Assembly (NCBI GenBank): GCA_964019135.1
Contig: OZ025261.1
Span: forward strand, 35,206,820-35,270,819
DNA length: 64,000 nt
DNA from: Arenicola marina
Taxonomy: Eukaryota > Annelida > Polychaeta > Arenicolidae
Direction of reading: 5' to 3'
The number at the start of each line of letters is the position of its first letter. Positions within the stretch are counted from its first letter, which is position 1. The notes under the pieces are model-generated. The model did no database searches. It saw only the letters and a program-made list of their open reading frames with translations, and was not told the origin of the DNA. A program made the position numbers and the translations under genes. This document shows, in pieces, positions 37,660 to 63,824 of the stretch.

Positions 37660-37921
37660 CATTGATGACAGTCTTTTCGTTCGGCATGGAACTGAAAGAC
37701 ACGGTCTTCTTTCGCTGTTCCCCGCGCCGCCTGCTCGCATCCTTTACCAAGCTGCTCCTTCTCGGTAAAACTGGCTCAGCCACTTTCCCATATTCCGGAT
37801 GCAACAAACCGCTATTCCTAGAGCCATTGGATTCCCCATTGACAAAGACATCGTCCTGATTTTCTGTAGATTTCATAACGCTTTCGCCGCCACAATCAGC
37901 TGGCTCTCTCTCGTCCGCCAT
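37660..37921 (-). CDS. PLCL: First coding exon of a PLCL1/PLCL2 (PRIP, inactive phospholipase C-like) homologue, partial
   Basis: The exon gives 87 codons plus one base and ends at a GTAAGG donor (37654-37659 on the plus strand reads CCTTAC). Residues 53-60 (PRRSSLVK) and 70-82 (RKKTVSFSSMPNE) match the conserved stretch just before the PH domain of PLCL1/PRIP, where the family has RKKTVSFSSMP. KTVSF (72-76) fits the [RK]xVxF PP1-docking consensus. In PRIP1 the equivalent Thr is a PKA site that controls PP1 release; here it is Thr73. PRIPs are catalytically dead PLC relatives that scaffold phosphatases, bind InsP3 and take part in GABA-A receptor trafficking (family knowledge). I chose the Met at 37921 (context AACATGGCG, acidic start MADERE). 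An upstream in-frame ATG at 37966 would add 15 residues. No PH, EF-hand or X/Y exon is visible leftward, so the rest lies outside the window. The tail after VIN is unmatched because the codon is split. Confidence 0.82.
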
Positions 37922-38232
37922 GTTGACGATCCTAGTTTTTAGCAGGCGAGTCCATTGTGATGTCAAACGCCCCCTTGCAGGGGTGACAGGTTAGTCAAAG
38001 CCGCCGAGAGCGGATTATCGCCAAACATTCGATACTGGTTTGTTTTGTCCCGCTGTCCCACAGTGGCTGGTTAAATATGGTATTTCTGCTATTTTGTCAA
38101 GATTTGAAGGAATTGATATATCAAATGGCCATTCATGTCTCGAGTTTGCTGAACCGGAAACGAAATGGACTCTGCCAAGTCAACAATGGAATTCTGGGAA
38201 GGTTCTGGGCACCAAAGATGGCGCTGTTCTTG
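37922..38232. promoter_or_regulatory. Candidate divergent promoter and 5' leader region between PLCL and USP44/49
   Basis: The first bases upstream of the PLCL ATG are relatively CpG-containing within an AT-rich neighbourhood. AAGATGGCGC at 38215 fits the YY1 motif that often lies just downstream of TSSs. It is followed by a possible donor (G then GTGAGG at 38233), so a non-coding first exon of USP44/49 could end at 38232. The PLCL start itself sits in a similar ATGGCGG context. No TATA box is evident. This is inference from motif positions only. Confidence 0.35.
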
Positions 38233-39125
38233 GTGAGGCAAAGTTTCAATCCCCGTGTATTTTTATGTGCACTGGAGCGATAGCTGACCAGTTCCTTTCC
38301 TTAACTTTCCTTATATCTTGCTAAGTACTTTGTGGTGACAGAAAGTGTGCTCTATATGCGATTCAACGCTGTTCGTGATGAAATAAGTGCCATAGTATGA
38401 CAACCTTCGAGTTGTGAGCGGACACTGTCTGTGCCGTGCCATGGTGGTCGTGCAGAAAGTCAGATGAGACTGGTTTATTGTTGTGCGTGATCTTAGCCAT
38501 TGCCGATACCACTCGCCATGTCTCCTTATTTTAACCGCCACTTGGTGTGACCTGTAAGCTATGGCATACAGGCAGACTCATTAAGCTATTATCTGATAAT
38601 TACCTTGACGAATACCTATAAAAATAAGTTTTCTCAAATTTGAGACCATTTAAAATGAGGCCTTGATGGTTTAGAAAATTAAATCCTTCACAATCTTGAT
38701 AAGGCAATCATTTTACCAAGATATGAAATTGTAACTATATCATGAGTAAGTCATGAGTAATTTGACTACAAGCGTCGTATGGTTATCATCTAGATTTCAT
38801 CTTTTTTTTAGAAGTTTGTATTTGAACCAATGTAACTTATTTTATTAAAAATATAATTGTAATAAATTCAGTTTTTTACTCACCCCTCTATCCCAGAAAA
38901 ACAATTTTAAAAATTAATAAGTTGTAAGAGAAATGATTCCATACCATATAAAGTAATAGAATTAATATTATAATTTTTGATTGCAATATTTATTAATGAC
39001 TTAGTAGCTATAGTTACAAATGTTATATATTTTAAAATGATTCTGTTACAGCAAGTAAATTGTATAGGAATATAAGATTATTTAATATGTGGATCTGTAA
39101 TATAGGGTTATAGGGATGTCCTGAG
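38233..39125. other. AT-rich unique DNA, probable USP44/49 leader intron
   Basis: No coding similarity on either strand and no arrays. Confidence 0.5.
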
Positions 39126-39849
39126 ATGGGCAGTTTTCACCCAAGTATCGCGAACACCAATCAGCAACCATTGATCTCCAGGTTAACTTCAGTTGACTAT
39201 CTACTCAGCACTGATGCTTTTATATTATGGCATCGCTGGAAACTATGGAGCCACCCATTGAAAGCCGAGAAATCAGCCAAGCCTAGTTCTAGTGAGAAGA
39301 GCAATGTAATAGCTAGCTTTCCCATCAGAAGAATGTTTTTGTACTGTGCTGTGCTAAAGCAGTCAAACGTCAGTCTTAACCTAATCATATTTTCTATTTT
39401 CCTAAGATTGAGAGTTTTTGATGCAGATCTGGCTCCTCTTTCCCTGTTATCCAGGATAGTATCAGTATTCAGTGTAACAAAGTTGTTAAGCTTATATGCT
39501 GATTATGGTTTCTCCAGTTCTGTGCCGTTAACTTGCATTGACAATCTGATCCTAAGATCAGCATTTGGATTGTGTCTGTTAGCCATTGTCTGCATGTACC
39601 CAAAAGGTGTGAATAACAATGATGCGCTCTTGGGCATCTGCTCATTAACAACCAGTCAGATTAGTGCAATGTGTTGTTTGTTCAGAGCCAATCAGGTTGA
39701 CTGCCACGCCCTGCTGGTCATAAGTCGTGTTAGCGAGGTAGTCGCATAATAAAGGGCTTTAACATGTAAAAGTGTTCTGTGCACAGAAAAAAGACTGGAT
39801 AACAGAGGGAGTCTTATAATAGAGGGACCTTTTAATGCAGGGACCACTG
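39126..39849 (-). pseudogene. Decayed Tigger/pogo transposase fragment (CENP-B-type HTH)
   Basis: Minus-strand translation of 39197-39388 contains LGLADFSAFNGWLHSFQRCH, the second helix-turn-helix of CENP-B/Tigger transposases. The upstream half carries stop codons and frame breaks, and no DDE catalytic domain is present. The plus-strand right edge ends GGGACCACTG followed by TA (39840-39851), which on the minus strand reads as a CAGTGGTCCC Tigger-like terminus. No matching left terminus is seen, so it is 3'-truncated. A second GGACCACTG-TA end at about 40299-40309 suggests another relic. The plus-strand 207-codon ORF over the same DNA is only its antisense. Confidence 0.65.
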
Positions 39850-39851
39850 TA

Positions 39852-40946
39852 TTGTGACATGTTTATGCTATTATAAATAATTATTTAGTTGTCTCTGTAA
39901 AGTTTAAGTCCAGAGTGGTCTAAAGAAGTATATTATTTAATCTGCTCCCCAGAAACTGAACATTTATACTTGTTAAAACCATCAGATTTCATGACAGCCT
40001 CACCAACACTTACTTAATGCTGAGTAATCAAATTTATTTGTGACAAATCCTTGATCAATTGACTTTTGGCAAATTTTGGCTTTTCTCTATATGTATATCA
40101 TAAACTGACCACTCCTGTTAACACAGGATAAGGATGTATTATTTGACAACCTTATGATGTTACTGTTCTCTGTTTTTGCTTTGATAGACTACATTATGAT
40201 GGTTCTGAAGAGTATTGATGGTTATATTACCCTTGATTACACAACTCCCTCCACTATGTGACTTCATCAGCCAGTTTATGAAAAGAGCATATTAGGAAAG
40301 GACCACTGTATGAGCCATGTTCACCTACCTCTGACAAAGTAATTGACTCTATTACATGAAAATTCCATTATATATGACTTTGGCCATGTCTTATTTATTT
40401 TATTGTAGATAAATCTTTATGATTATGAAATCTAGGTAAAAAATATGTTAATGGTGCAACTCACATGGGGTCATTGGTGCAACAACATGGGGTGTCTTAA
40501 TTATTATTATTTTTTAGTATAATTAGATATATCCTAAAGTTGAGTTAAATGTATATCCTAAAGTTGAGTTAAATGTATATCCTAATACATCTAACCCAAG
40601 GAGACTGCAGTAATCAGATTGTTTAACAATCAGAATTAGTGACATGTAAATAGAGTTCTCTATATTTACAAGTGGGAATCATCAACTGACCTGTCAAGCA
40701 TACTTTAAACCTAGCTAGGACCAAATCTCTGAAATTGGCAAGAAGCAATGAGCCTGAAAGTTTTTCTCTTAGGTGTGGTAAACTGTAAAATCAACACTAT
40801 GTTTACAATCTACCCATTAACAAGTCCTCTTTGAGGGTATGCTTGGAAAGCAAAGTTGCCCTTGAGTAGGACAATTCAGGGTTGATACATATATGTGCTT
40901 GGCATAACAAATTATAATATTAATGTATACTTCGCTATTGTTTCAG
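39852..40946 (+). other. AT-rich unique DNA, probable USP44/49 leader intron
   Basis: Three short copies of TATATCCTAAAGTTGAGTTA lie at about 40530-40582. A Tigger-like end is at about 40299-40309. No exon seen before the acceptor at 40945-40946. Confidence 0.5.
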
Positions 40947-40990
40947 TTGAAGCATTGCTATCAGTGACTGCCGCTGTCAATGCCGTCACC
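40947..40990 (+). other. 5' UTR part of the first coding exon of USP44/49
   Basis: A pyrimidine-rich stretch ending TTTCAG at 40941-40946 sits 44 nt before the ATG. This implies a splice acceptor and at least one upstream non-coding exon. The bases before the start read GTCACCATGG, a good Kozak context. The donor and location of the upstream exon are not certain. Confidence 0.5.
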
Positions 40991-55396
<14,406 letters not shown>

Positions 55397-55945
55397 CAGC
55401 GCCCTCTATAGGGGGGTAGATGCCGCGACGAAGTGCAGCGTTAGTCGGTGAAAGCTCCATCTAGTGCAAGCGCCATATTATGAGAGCGCCATCTAACGAC
55501 AGCCTCACCCGGTGAGCAACGTCTCGTGATAGCGCCATCTGGTGGCCGCGCCAACTAGTGTGAACGTTGTTTTAGTTGCAGCGCCCTCTAGTGTGAACGT
55601 AATCTGTGAACGAGTGATGAACATCGCCTCGCAGTGGCGCCATCTAATGTTAACCTCGATTCGTGTCAGCGTCATCTGGCGACAACGTTTAGTGATGCTT
55701 GCGCCAGTTCGTGTTAGCGCCGCCTGGCGGCAGAGTATGGCGAGGAGAGTGGTTCCTGGACGTCTACTATTAACTACATGTTTTGGTGGCTAGGTTCGAT
55801 AGATGGAGACTTCCGTCATATCATGTGGTTGTGTCACAATATAGTGACGTTGTCTAGTGACGCCATCATAATATGACAGGACGAACTACTGGCAATATCC
55901 GTCGCTACGCCACCTAGCGTCCATTGCAAGAGACGTATACCTAGA
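55397..55945 (+). other. Probable proximal 3' UTR with dispersed GCGCCATCTAGTG motifs
   Basis: Directly after the TGA, at least ten imperfect phrases of the type AGCGCCATCTAGTG or GCGCCCTCTAGTG are spread over 350 bp. They share their core with the intron 11 array. No poly(A) signal is seen in this stretch. Confidence 0.55.
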
Positions 55946-58495
55946 TGCGAACTGGCCAGACAGCCCCTGTCCCTATAGGTGGTCGTATCAGTGAACTGGC
56001 CAGACAGCCCCTGTCTCTATAGGTGGTCGTATCAGTGAACTGGCCAGACAGCCCCTGTCTCTATAGGTGGTCGTATCAGTGAACTGGCCAGACAGCCCAT
56101 GTCCCTATAGGTGGTCGTATCAGTGAACTGGCCAGACAGCCCATGTCCCTATAGGTGGTCGTATCAGTGAACTGGCCAGACAGCCCCTGTCTCTATAGGT
56201 GGTCGTATCAGTGAACTGGCCAGACAGCCCCTGTCTCTATAGGTGGTCGTATCAGTGAACTGGCCAGACAGCCCCTGTCTCTATAGGTGGTCGTATCAGT
56301 GAACTGGCCAGACAGCCCCTGTCCCTATAGGTAGTCGTATCAGTGAACAGGCCAGACAGCCCCTGTCTCTATAGGTGGTCGTATCAGTGAACTGGCCAGA
56401 CAGCCCCTGTCTCTATAGGTGGTCGTATCAGTGAACTGGCCAGACAGCCCATGTCTCTATAGGTGGTCGTATCAGTGAACTGGCCAGACAGCCCCTGTCT
56501 CTATAGGTGGTCGTATCAGTGAACTGGCCAGACAGCCCATGTCTCTATAGGTGGTCGTATCAGTGAACTGGCCAGACAGCCCCTGTCCCTATAGGTGGTC
56601 GTATCAGTGAACTGGCCAGACAGCCCCTGTTTCTATAGGTGGTCGTATCAGTGAACAGGCCAGACAGCCCCTGTCTCTATAGGTGGTCGTATCAGTGAAC
56701 TGGCCAGACAGCCCCTGTCTCTATAGGTGGTCGTATCAGTGAACTGGCCAGACAGCCCATGTCTCTATAGGTGGTCGTATCAGTGAACTGGCCAGACAGC
56801 CCCTGTCTCTATAGGTGGTCGTATCAGTGAACTGGCCAGACAGCCCCTGTCTCTATAGGTGGTCGTATCAGTGAACTGGCCAGACAGCCCCTGTCTCTAT
56901 AGGTGGTCGTATCAGTGAACTGGCCAGACAGCCCATGTCCCTATAGGTAGTCGTATCAGTGAACTGGCCAGACAGCCCCTGTCTCTATAGGTGGTCGTAT
57001 CAGTGAACTGGCCAGACAGCCCATGTCCCTATAGGTAGTCGCATCAGTGAACTGGCCAGACAGCCCATGTCCCTATAGGTAGTCGTATCAGTGAACTGGC
57101 CAGACAGCCCCTGTCTCTATAGGTGGTCGTATCAGTGAACTGGCCAGACAGCCCATGTCCCTATAGGTAGTCGTATCAGTGAACTGGCCAGACAGCCCCT
57201 GTCTCTATAGGTGGTCGTATCAGTGAACTGGCCAGACAGCCCATGTCCCTATAGGTAGTCGTACCAGTGAACTGGCCAGACAGCCCATGTCTCTATAGGT
57301 GGTCGTATCAGTGAACTGGCCAGACAGCCCCTGTCTCTATAGGTGGTCGTATCAGTGAACTGGCCAGACAGCCCCTGTCTCTATAGGTGGTCGTATCAGT
57401 GAACTGGCCAGACAGCCCCTGTCTCTATAGGTGGTCGTATCAGTGAACTGGCCAGACAGCCCATGTCCCTATAGGTAGTCGTATCAGTGAACTGGCCAGA
57501 CAGCCCCTGTCTCTATAGGTGGTCGTATCAGTGAACTGGCCAGACAGCCCATGTCCCTATAGGTAGTCGCATCAGTGAACTGGCCAGACAGCCCATGTCC
57601 CTATAGGTAGTCGTATCAGTGAACTGGCCAGACAGCCCCTGTCTCTATAGGTGGTCGTATCAGTGAACTGGCCAGACAGCCCATGTCCCTATAGGTAGTC
57701 GTATCAGTGAACTGGCCAGACAGCCCCTGTCTCTATAGGTGGTCGTATCAGTGAACTGGCCAGACAGCCCATGTCCCTATAGGTAGTCGTACCAGTGAAC
57801 TGGCCAGACAGCCCCTGTCTCTATAGATGGTCGTATCAGTGAACTGGCCAGACAGCCCCTGTCTCTATAGGTGGTCGTATCAGTGAACTGGCCAGACAGC
57901 CCATGTCCCTATAGGTAGTCGTATCAGTGAACTGGCCAGACAGCCCCTGTCTCTATAGGTGGTCGTATCAGTGAACTGGCCAGACAGCCCATGTCCCTAT
58001 AGGTAGTCGTATCAGTGAACTGGCCAGACAGCCCATGTCCCTATAGGTAGTCGTATCAGTGAACTGGCCAGACAGCCCCTGTCTCTATAGGTGGTCGTAT
58101 CAGTGAACTGGCCAGACAGCCCATGTCCCTATAGGTAGTCGTATCAGTGAACTGGCCAGACAGCCCCTGTCTCTATAGGTGGTCGTATCAGTGAACTGGC
58201 CAGACAGCCCATGTCCCTATAGGTAGTCGTATCAGTGAACTGGCCAGACAGCCCATGTCTCTATAGGTGGTCGTATCAGTGAACTGGCCAGACAGCCCCT
58301 GTCCCTATAGGTGGTCGTATCAGTGAACTGGCCAGACAGCCCCTGTCTCTATAGGTGGTCGTATCAGTGAAGTAGCCAGACAGCCCGTATCTCTATAAGT
58401 GGTAGTATCAGCGAGCTGGCCAGACAGCTTCTGTCCCTATAGGGGGTCGTACCAGTGAACAGGCCAGACAGCCCATGTCCTTATAGGTAGTCGTA
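55946..58495. repeat. 44-bp minisatellite downstream of USP44/49, about 58 copies
   Basis: Core GTGAACTGGCCAGACAGCCC followed by CTGTCTCTATAGGTGGTCGT. Two variant classes (CCCCTGTCTC..GGTGGTC and CCCATGTCCC..GGTAGTC) alternate in the centre. Rare variants GCATCAG (57041, 57569) and GTACCAG (57261, 57789) each recur exactly 528 bp apart. Confidence 0.97.
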
Positions 58496-60943
58496 TTCAT
58501 AAACAAACTCAGGTGATAACCAGATGGGTTGCTCTAAAATTCCACGCGACAATGTCGCGAGAGTGCGGACAAACATTGTCTGAGTTTCTAATCAGGGATT
58601 TGTCGGAAGAGTGACCAAAGTATACTCTAGTGCGTGAACCATATGCCTTGATCCCATCATTTGTTCTATAAATTTGATTTCTATATTCATTTGCTAAATA
58701 TATCTGGATGGAGCTAGCGTTTTGGTATTTCATGTTCCAGGGAATTTCTGATTTTTGTTACTTCTGTTTAAAAATTAACTTTGCAGCCGATATCGTTTTT
58801 ATTACATATCTGTAGTATTAATGTTCCTTTTGCCTCATTAGCGTCTTGCCTGGGGTGTGCGTCCGGTGTTACTGTGGCAATGATTGCTATGGCAACGACG
58901 CCAGTTGCTTAGCGAACCTGACCTCTACACCGAGCCAAGCAGTCGCCTCTCAGATACTTATAACCGCCGTAATCCATGTCGTTGGCTGCATATTTGGTTG
59001 TATCTAGTCAGAATGGCGCGGATTAACACGGCTTGATATTCTTGTAGATAGTGTAGTGGATGGCCAAGCTATACAAGAATGTTGATGTGGGTCCAAATGC
59101 TCAAACACCAGCAACTGTGACGTCGGTCCTGAAATGGAATAATTCAGTTAAAAGTGTTAGTCGTACGTAATACGCGAGAAATTTTGGCTTACGAAGAGAG
59201 CGAATGGAAAGTAATATGTGAGCGAACCCAAAACAATGGCTTGGACGACTAACTTAGATTGACCAATGTGAGATGTATTAAAGACAAAAAGGTGGATATT
59301 AGTTAGTTAGATATCTTAGTATGAATGAATTAATTAGTTTACGGTCACGTGTGAACTCTTAGGTGATGACGTTGCAGTCCCGTGACATTCGTTTCCTTGG
59401 CAATATCTACAAACTTTTCACCCTGTAAAGTAGCGCCTGATAATATAGATCATAGATATTTTTTCACTACGTCAAATGAGACGTTGCTATTTGTATCTTC
59501 ACATTTTCAATAAAATGTGGAATACTTAATGACGAAACTTTAGTTAATCGTGATATTCCTTTATGATTATAACTATTGAACCATTCGATGAATATCCAGA
59601 TTGTGCGATTAACAAGCACATCAGTAACGCGTGAACATAATTAGCATTTCTCATTTTATTACGATATTAGGCTTTCTATACATTATTTCGACAAATACAC
59701 ATGGAGTTAACGGATTTGAAAGTGCGAATACTGGATACTCGAGGGGGGCACTTTCACCACACTGATCAAGCCCCCGCATTTACACCTATAAAACACTCAT
59801 CCATTCATTCATTCACACATTGAGTCTGCGAGAAACTCTTTGGCGCGTCCCTCTAGCAGAAGACCGCTCTCGTCTCCATGACAACGGTACAAGGTAATAT
59901 GATCTCTACCTGTGTTTCTGCGCGCGCCACAACCGAAGATGCCAGATAACACAGCGAGGCGGGAGATATCAATGTAGTAAGGGTCATCGCTGGAGCTAAT
60001 GAAATCCAGGGGAATACGTTCAATGGAATATACGCCTGCTGGACGTGTTGGCCAGTGATGAGCTGATGTATGACGACCCGGATAAGACGTGGGGGGGGGG
60101 GGGGGGGGAATAGACTATTAAATTGAAATTGACTGCAGGAAATGCCATTATTTATATTTAGGACAATAGTAACTGAACTTTTGAAACCGCTTCATAATAC
60201 GTCTTCACACGTGTAAAGATACAAAAAACGACCGCAACTTACGATCAAGAAAACACATTGCATCGAACGAAAAAGATTTGGCAACGATTAAAACAAACAA
60301 TGCACTCCCGATTTGACATAAATCTAGCAATATACACGCTGACCAAATAGTCGATTTTGAACGGCCTGAATAGTTGAAACGTTAACCGTTTGGCATTTGA
60401 ACTTGCCTGGTTGATACTTCACAGTAATAGCTCCATGGGTTAGCAGTAATAGTCCATCCACCCCCCAAACAACACTTTAGACTAGTTTGGACACTTCGGA
60501 AGAGACTGAAATATACTGAATTGTATTTTGACATTGTACACTACTCTAGGTTACCTATCGACACTACTGGCTCCTATAAAAGGTGATGACAAGAATACGC
60601 ACTGAGGCGAGCAATATTCTCCACACTGACTGAGCTCAGCGAGGCCCCGGAGGCCGACGCCTGACTACGACTCTTCTACGTTAATCGTCTCGGCAAATAT
60701 TGCATCTTCCCCTCCTCGAATAGCAGTTTCTCTCGCTTCCTCTCACCTTGTGTCCACACCTTGTACCCATCAATAGCACCATCACTGTCCGCAAAGAGCG
60801 TTACATGACTACAGACCAAGACTCGTGGACACAGCTCAGCATCTCCACTCACTAGTCCAAGCTACCTATATATATATATATATATATAATATATATTAAG
60901 AGAGAGATGCACAACACAGAAGTCTCATTTAACCCTAAGTCTA
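58496..60943. other. AT-rich unique DNA downstream of USP44/49
   Basis: No gene recognised. Contains an X-box-like ATTGCTATGGCAAC (58883-58896), candidate poly(A) signals, an 18-nt G-run near 60091-60108, and a (TA)n run at 60867-60893. Confidence 0.5.
59509..59514 (+). terminator. Candidate poly(A) signal
   Basis: AATAAA, the first canonical hexamer that I find on the plus strand after the USP44/49 stop codon; an ATTAAA lies at 59277. If used, the 3' UTR would be about 4.1 kb and would include the 44-bp array. Not certain. Confidence 0.3.
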
Positions 60944-61195
60944 AGTCTCGGGTAGGTGTGGGGGTACTTCATTCACAGCACTGAACGTCTCGGGTAGGCG
61001 TGGGGGTACTTCATTCACAGCACTGAACGTCTCGGGTAGGCGTGGGGGTACTTCATTCACAGCACTGAACGTCTCCGGTAGGCGTGGGGGTACTTCATTC
61101 ACAGCACTGAACGTCTCCGGTAGGCGTGGGGGTACTTCATTCACAGCACTGAACGTCTCGGGTAGGCGTGGGGGTACTTCATTTACAGCACTGAA
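60944..61195. repeat. 42-bp minisatellite, 6 copies
   Basis: Core AACGTCTCGGGTAGGCGTGG followed by GGGTACTTCATTCACAGCAC. Confidence 0.95.
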
Positions 61196-61904
61196 CGTCC
61201 AGGCGGCAGTAGAATGCTTGGCTTTTGGACTTGGATCGAGGCACACGAGGCACATATGTACACAGGACGCAATACGGATATGGCAACAAGACACGCTTAA
61301 TTAAAGCCTAGGAAAGTCAATTCGTAACAAACAGCGGTAAAATGTGGTAAAATAACGAAGAAATTCCATATCCTAAGAATAAGCGAACGATGCATCGGTG
61401 ACATATATAAAAAAAAATTACGTTTATAAACACTGCAGGGGGTGGGGGCTAAATACTGTTTAATGTGAACGTAGTCGATCAGCTCACCATAAAAAGGGTA
61501 ATTGACATAAGTTAAGATCAAGTCTTCAATCGATTACCCACGCTCCTGGCAAACACGTGAAGGGATTTCAAACCTTTTCGGGTAACCGCCGAATGCAAGT
61601 GTTGGATCTGTATATGTACATTTTGATTTGAATAAATTGCCGCACTAGGCCACCACTATTACTATCCAGTAATACGTTAGGCCGCTTCACTCAGAGATGA
61701 GAGACCAGCTGTATACAAATTTAGTCGTTTCACTTCAATTAGAATTGTAAGAATAACGTTGTAATATATATATATCCCGCCATACCACATCCACCAGCAT
61801 ACTGCATACAACAGTAGTTGTACAACTTGACTCGGATTTATAGTGAAGCTGTATACAAATACACCTTGAGACCACTTCACCCAGAGTAGTAAACCGCACA
61901 CACA
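61196..61904. other. AT-rich unique spacer
   Basis: Two related phrases (61683-61740 and 61840-61885, GTATACAAATNNA and CCACTTCACCCAGAG) suggest an old duplication. No gene recognised. Confidence 0.45.
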
Positions 61905-62853
61905 GAAACCCTGACCCCACGTCCCTCACAGGGTGTAAGTAACAAGGCTTCCGCATGACGACCCTGACCCCACGTCCCTCACAGGGTGTAAGTAACAAGG
62001 CTTCCGCATGACGACCCTGACCCCACGTCCCTCACAGGGTGCAAGTAACAAGGCTTCCGCATGACGACCCTGACCCCACGTCCCTCACAGGGTGTAAGTA
62101 ACAAGGCTTCCGCATGACGACCCTGACCCCACGCCCCTCACAGGGTGTAAGTAACAAGGCTTCCGCATGACGACCCTGACCCCACGTCCCTTACAGTGTG
62201 TAAGTAACAAGGCTTCCGCATGACGACCCTGACCCCACGTCCCTTACAGGGTGTAAGTAACAAGGCTTCCGCATGACGACCCTGACCCCACGTCCCTTAC
62301 AGGGTGTAAGTAACAAGGCTTCCGCATGACGACCCTGACCCCACGCCCCTCACAGGGTGCAAGTAACAAGGCTTCCGCATGACGACCCTGACCCCACGTC
62401 CCTTACAGGGTGTAAGTAACAAGGCTTCCGCATGACGACCCTGACCCCACGTCCCTCACAGGGTGTAAGTAACAAGGCTTCCGCATGACGACCCTGACCC
62501 CACGTCCCTCACAGGGTGTAAGTAACAAGGCTTCCGCATGACGACCCTGACCCCACGTCCCTCACAGGGTGTAAGTAACAAGGCTTCCGCATGACGACCC
62601 TGACCCCACGTCCCTCACAGGGTGTAAGTAACAAGGCTTCCGCATGACGACCCTGACCCCACGTCCCTCACAGGGTGTAAGTAACAAGGCTTCCGCATGA
62701 CGACCCTGACCCCACGCCCCTCACAGGGTGTAAGTAACAAGGCTTCCGCATGACGACCCTGACCCCACGTCACTCACAGGGTGTAAGTAACAAGGCTTCC
62801 GCATGACGACCCTGACCCCACGTCACTCACAGGGTGTAAGTAACAAGGCTTCA
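61905..62853. repeat. 53-bp minisatellite, about 18 copies
   Basis: Core GGGTGTAAGTAACAAGGCTT followed by CCGCATGACGACCCTGACC. Each unit contains GTAAGT, a perfect donor consensus (two copies have GCAAGT). Highly uniform. Confidence 0.97.
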
Positions 62854-63340
62854 GCCTGGCGAACCTTATGGAGATGACAAGGAAACACTTTTAAAAAACG
62901 AGAGAGAAATCCAGAAACCATAAAGAGTGTCTGCTTTATACATGGGATGGGTCTCGACATTATGATAAAGCGGACGTTTTAAGACAGTATGTACACATTG
63001 CTCCAGTCAGGGGTGTCCTACAAGAGTCAACTCGTTCGGTTTTTATAAAAAGTTTAAATATAGGGCACAGAGCCCAGTCTACAAATCAGGCCACCCATTA
63101 GTTCCTCTCGCGAACAAGTTCTGCAGGTCTAACGACACCGCTTTCTGTGGTCTGTGAGATCCAGTGTGCCCAGGCACCCCGACAGGAAGGTGTAGGCAAC
63201 AGCCGGTAGATTCCTGGGCTTAACACTCTCGGGGACGAACCGATACTTCACCATAAGACCGACCATCACGAAAATAAAATCAAAGCCAATGCATTTGAGC
63301 GCCTTTGTAAAGCATTAAGACGTACGGCAAGTGATATATA

Positions 63341-63386
63341 GACCGTAATATGTTGTCAGGGCAGTGATCACTGCCCTGTTACGGTC
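63341..63386. other. Perfect palindrome with nested outer arms
   Basis: 63357-63378 is a 22-bp perfect palindrome (CAGGGCAGTGA then its complement). Outside it, GACCGTAA at 63341 pairs with TTACGGTC at 63379. Confidence 0.8.
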
Positions 63387-63504
63387 TTAAAATCATAAAA
63401 AAAAATACTGGAAAATAATATAATTCCAAATGGGAAAACAATCCGATAAAACAAAATGTCTGTCCGTCGTAAATTCCAGGATTTCGTCGACTCGCCATAA
63501 CCGT

Positions 63505-63592
63505 CAGGGCTGGGACAGAAAGAAACCCCAGCCCTGACCTCACGACTCGCCCTGACCTTCAGGGCTGGGAAAGAAAGAAAAGCCCAGCGCTG
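63505..63592. other. Two tandem imperfect hairpins
   Basis: CAGGGCTGGG, a purine-rich loop (AAAGAAAG) and the complementary arm occur at 63505-63536 and again at 63560-63592. The second has one arm mismatch (GCGC for GCCC). Confidence 0.7.
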
Positions 63593-63600
63593 ACCTGTCA

Positions 63601-63752
63601 CAGAGCGGCGCGCGGCAGATCAGAGCGGCGCGCGGCAGATCAGAGCGGCGCGCGGCAGATCACAGCGGCGCGCAGCAGATCAGAGCGGCGCGCGGCAGAT
63701 CAGGGCGGCGCGCGGCAGATCAGAGCGGCGCGCTGCAAATCAGAGCGGCGCA
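63601..63752. repeat. 20-bp CpG-rich repeat, about 7.6 copies
   Basis: Unit CAGAGCGGCGCGCGGCAGAT; contains the GCGCGC palindrome in most copies. Confidence 0.95.
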
Positions 63753-63824
63753 CACAGCTAGATCTAGAGTCTAAATGATCTTTAAAACAGATCCGACATC
63801 AGTTCGTTGCATCATTTGCTCTCG

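Larger units (their letters stand above)
62854..63600. other. Unique DNA with hairpins
   Basis: Nothing gene-like. The inverted repeats at 63341-63386 and 63505-63592 are described separately. Confidence 0.5.

Noticed and set aside
39126..39749. 207-codon plus-strand ORF in unique DNA
   Set aside because: The minus strand of the same DNA encodes a clear Tigger/CENP-B helix-turn-helix fragment, so the plus ORF is antisense to a dead transposon.
55946..58495. Possible CRISPR-like array (regular 44-bp repeats)
   Set aside because: There are no unique spacers; whole units repeat, and the surrounding gene is eukaryotic. It is a minisatellite.
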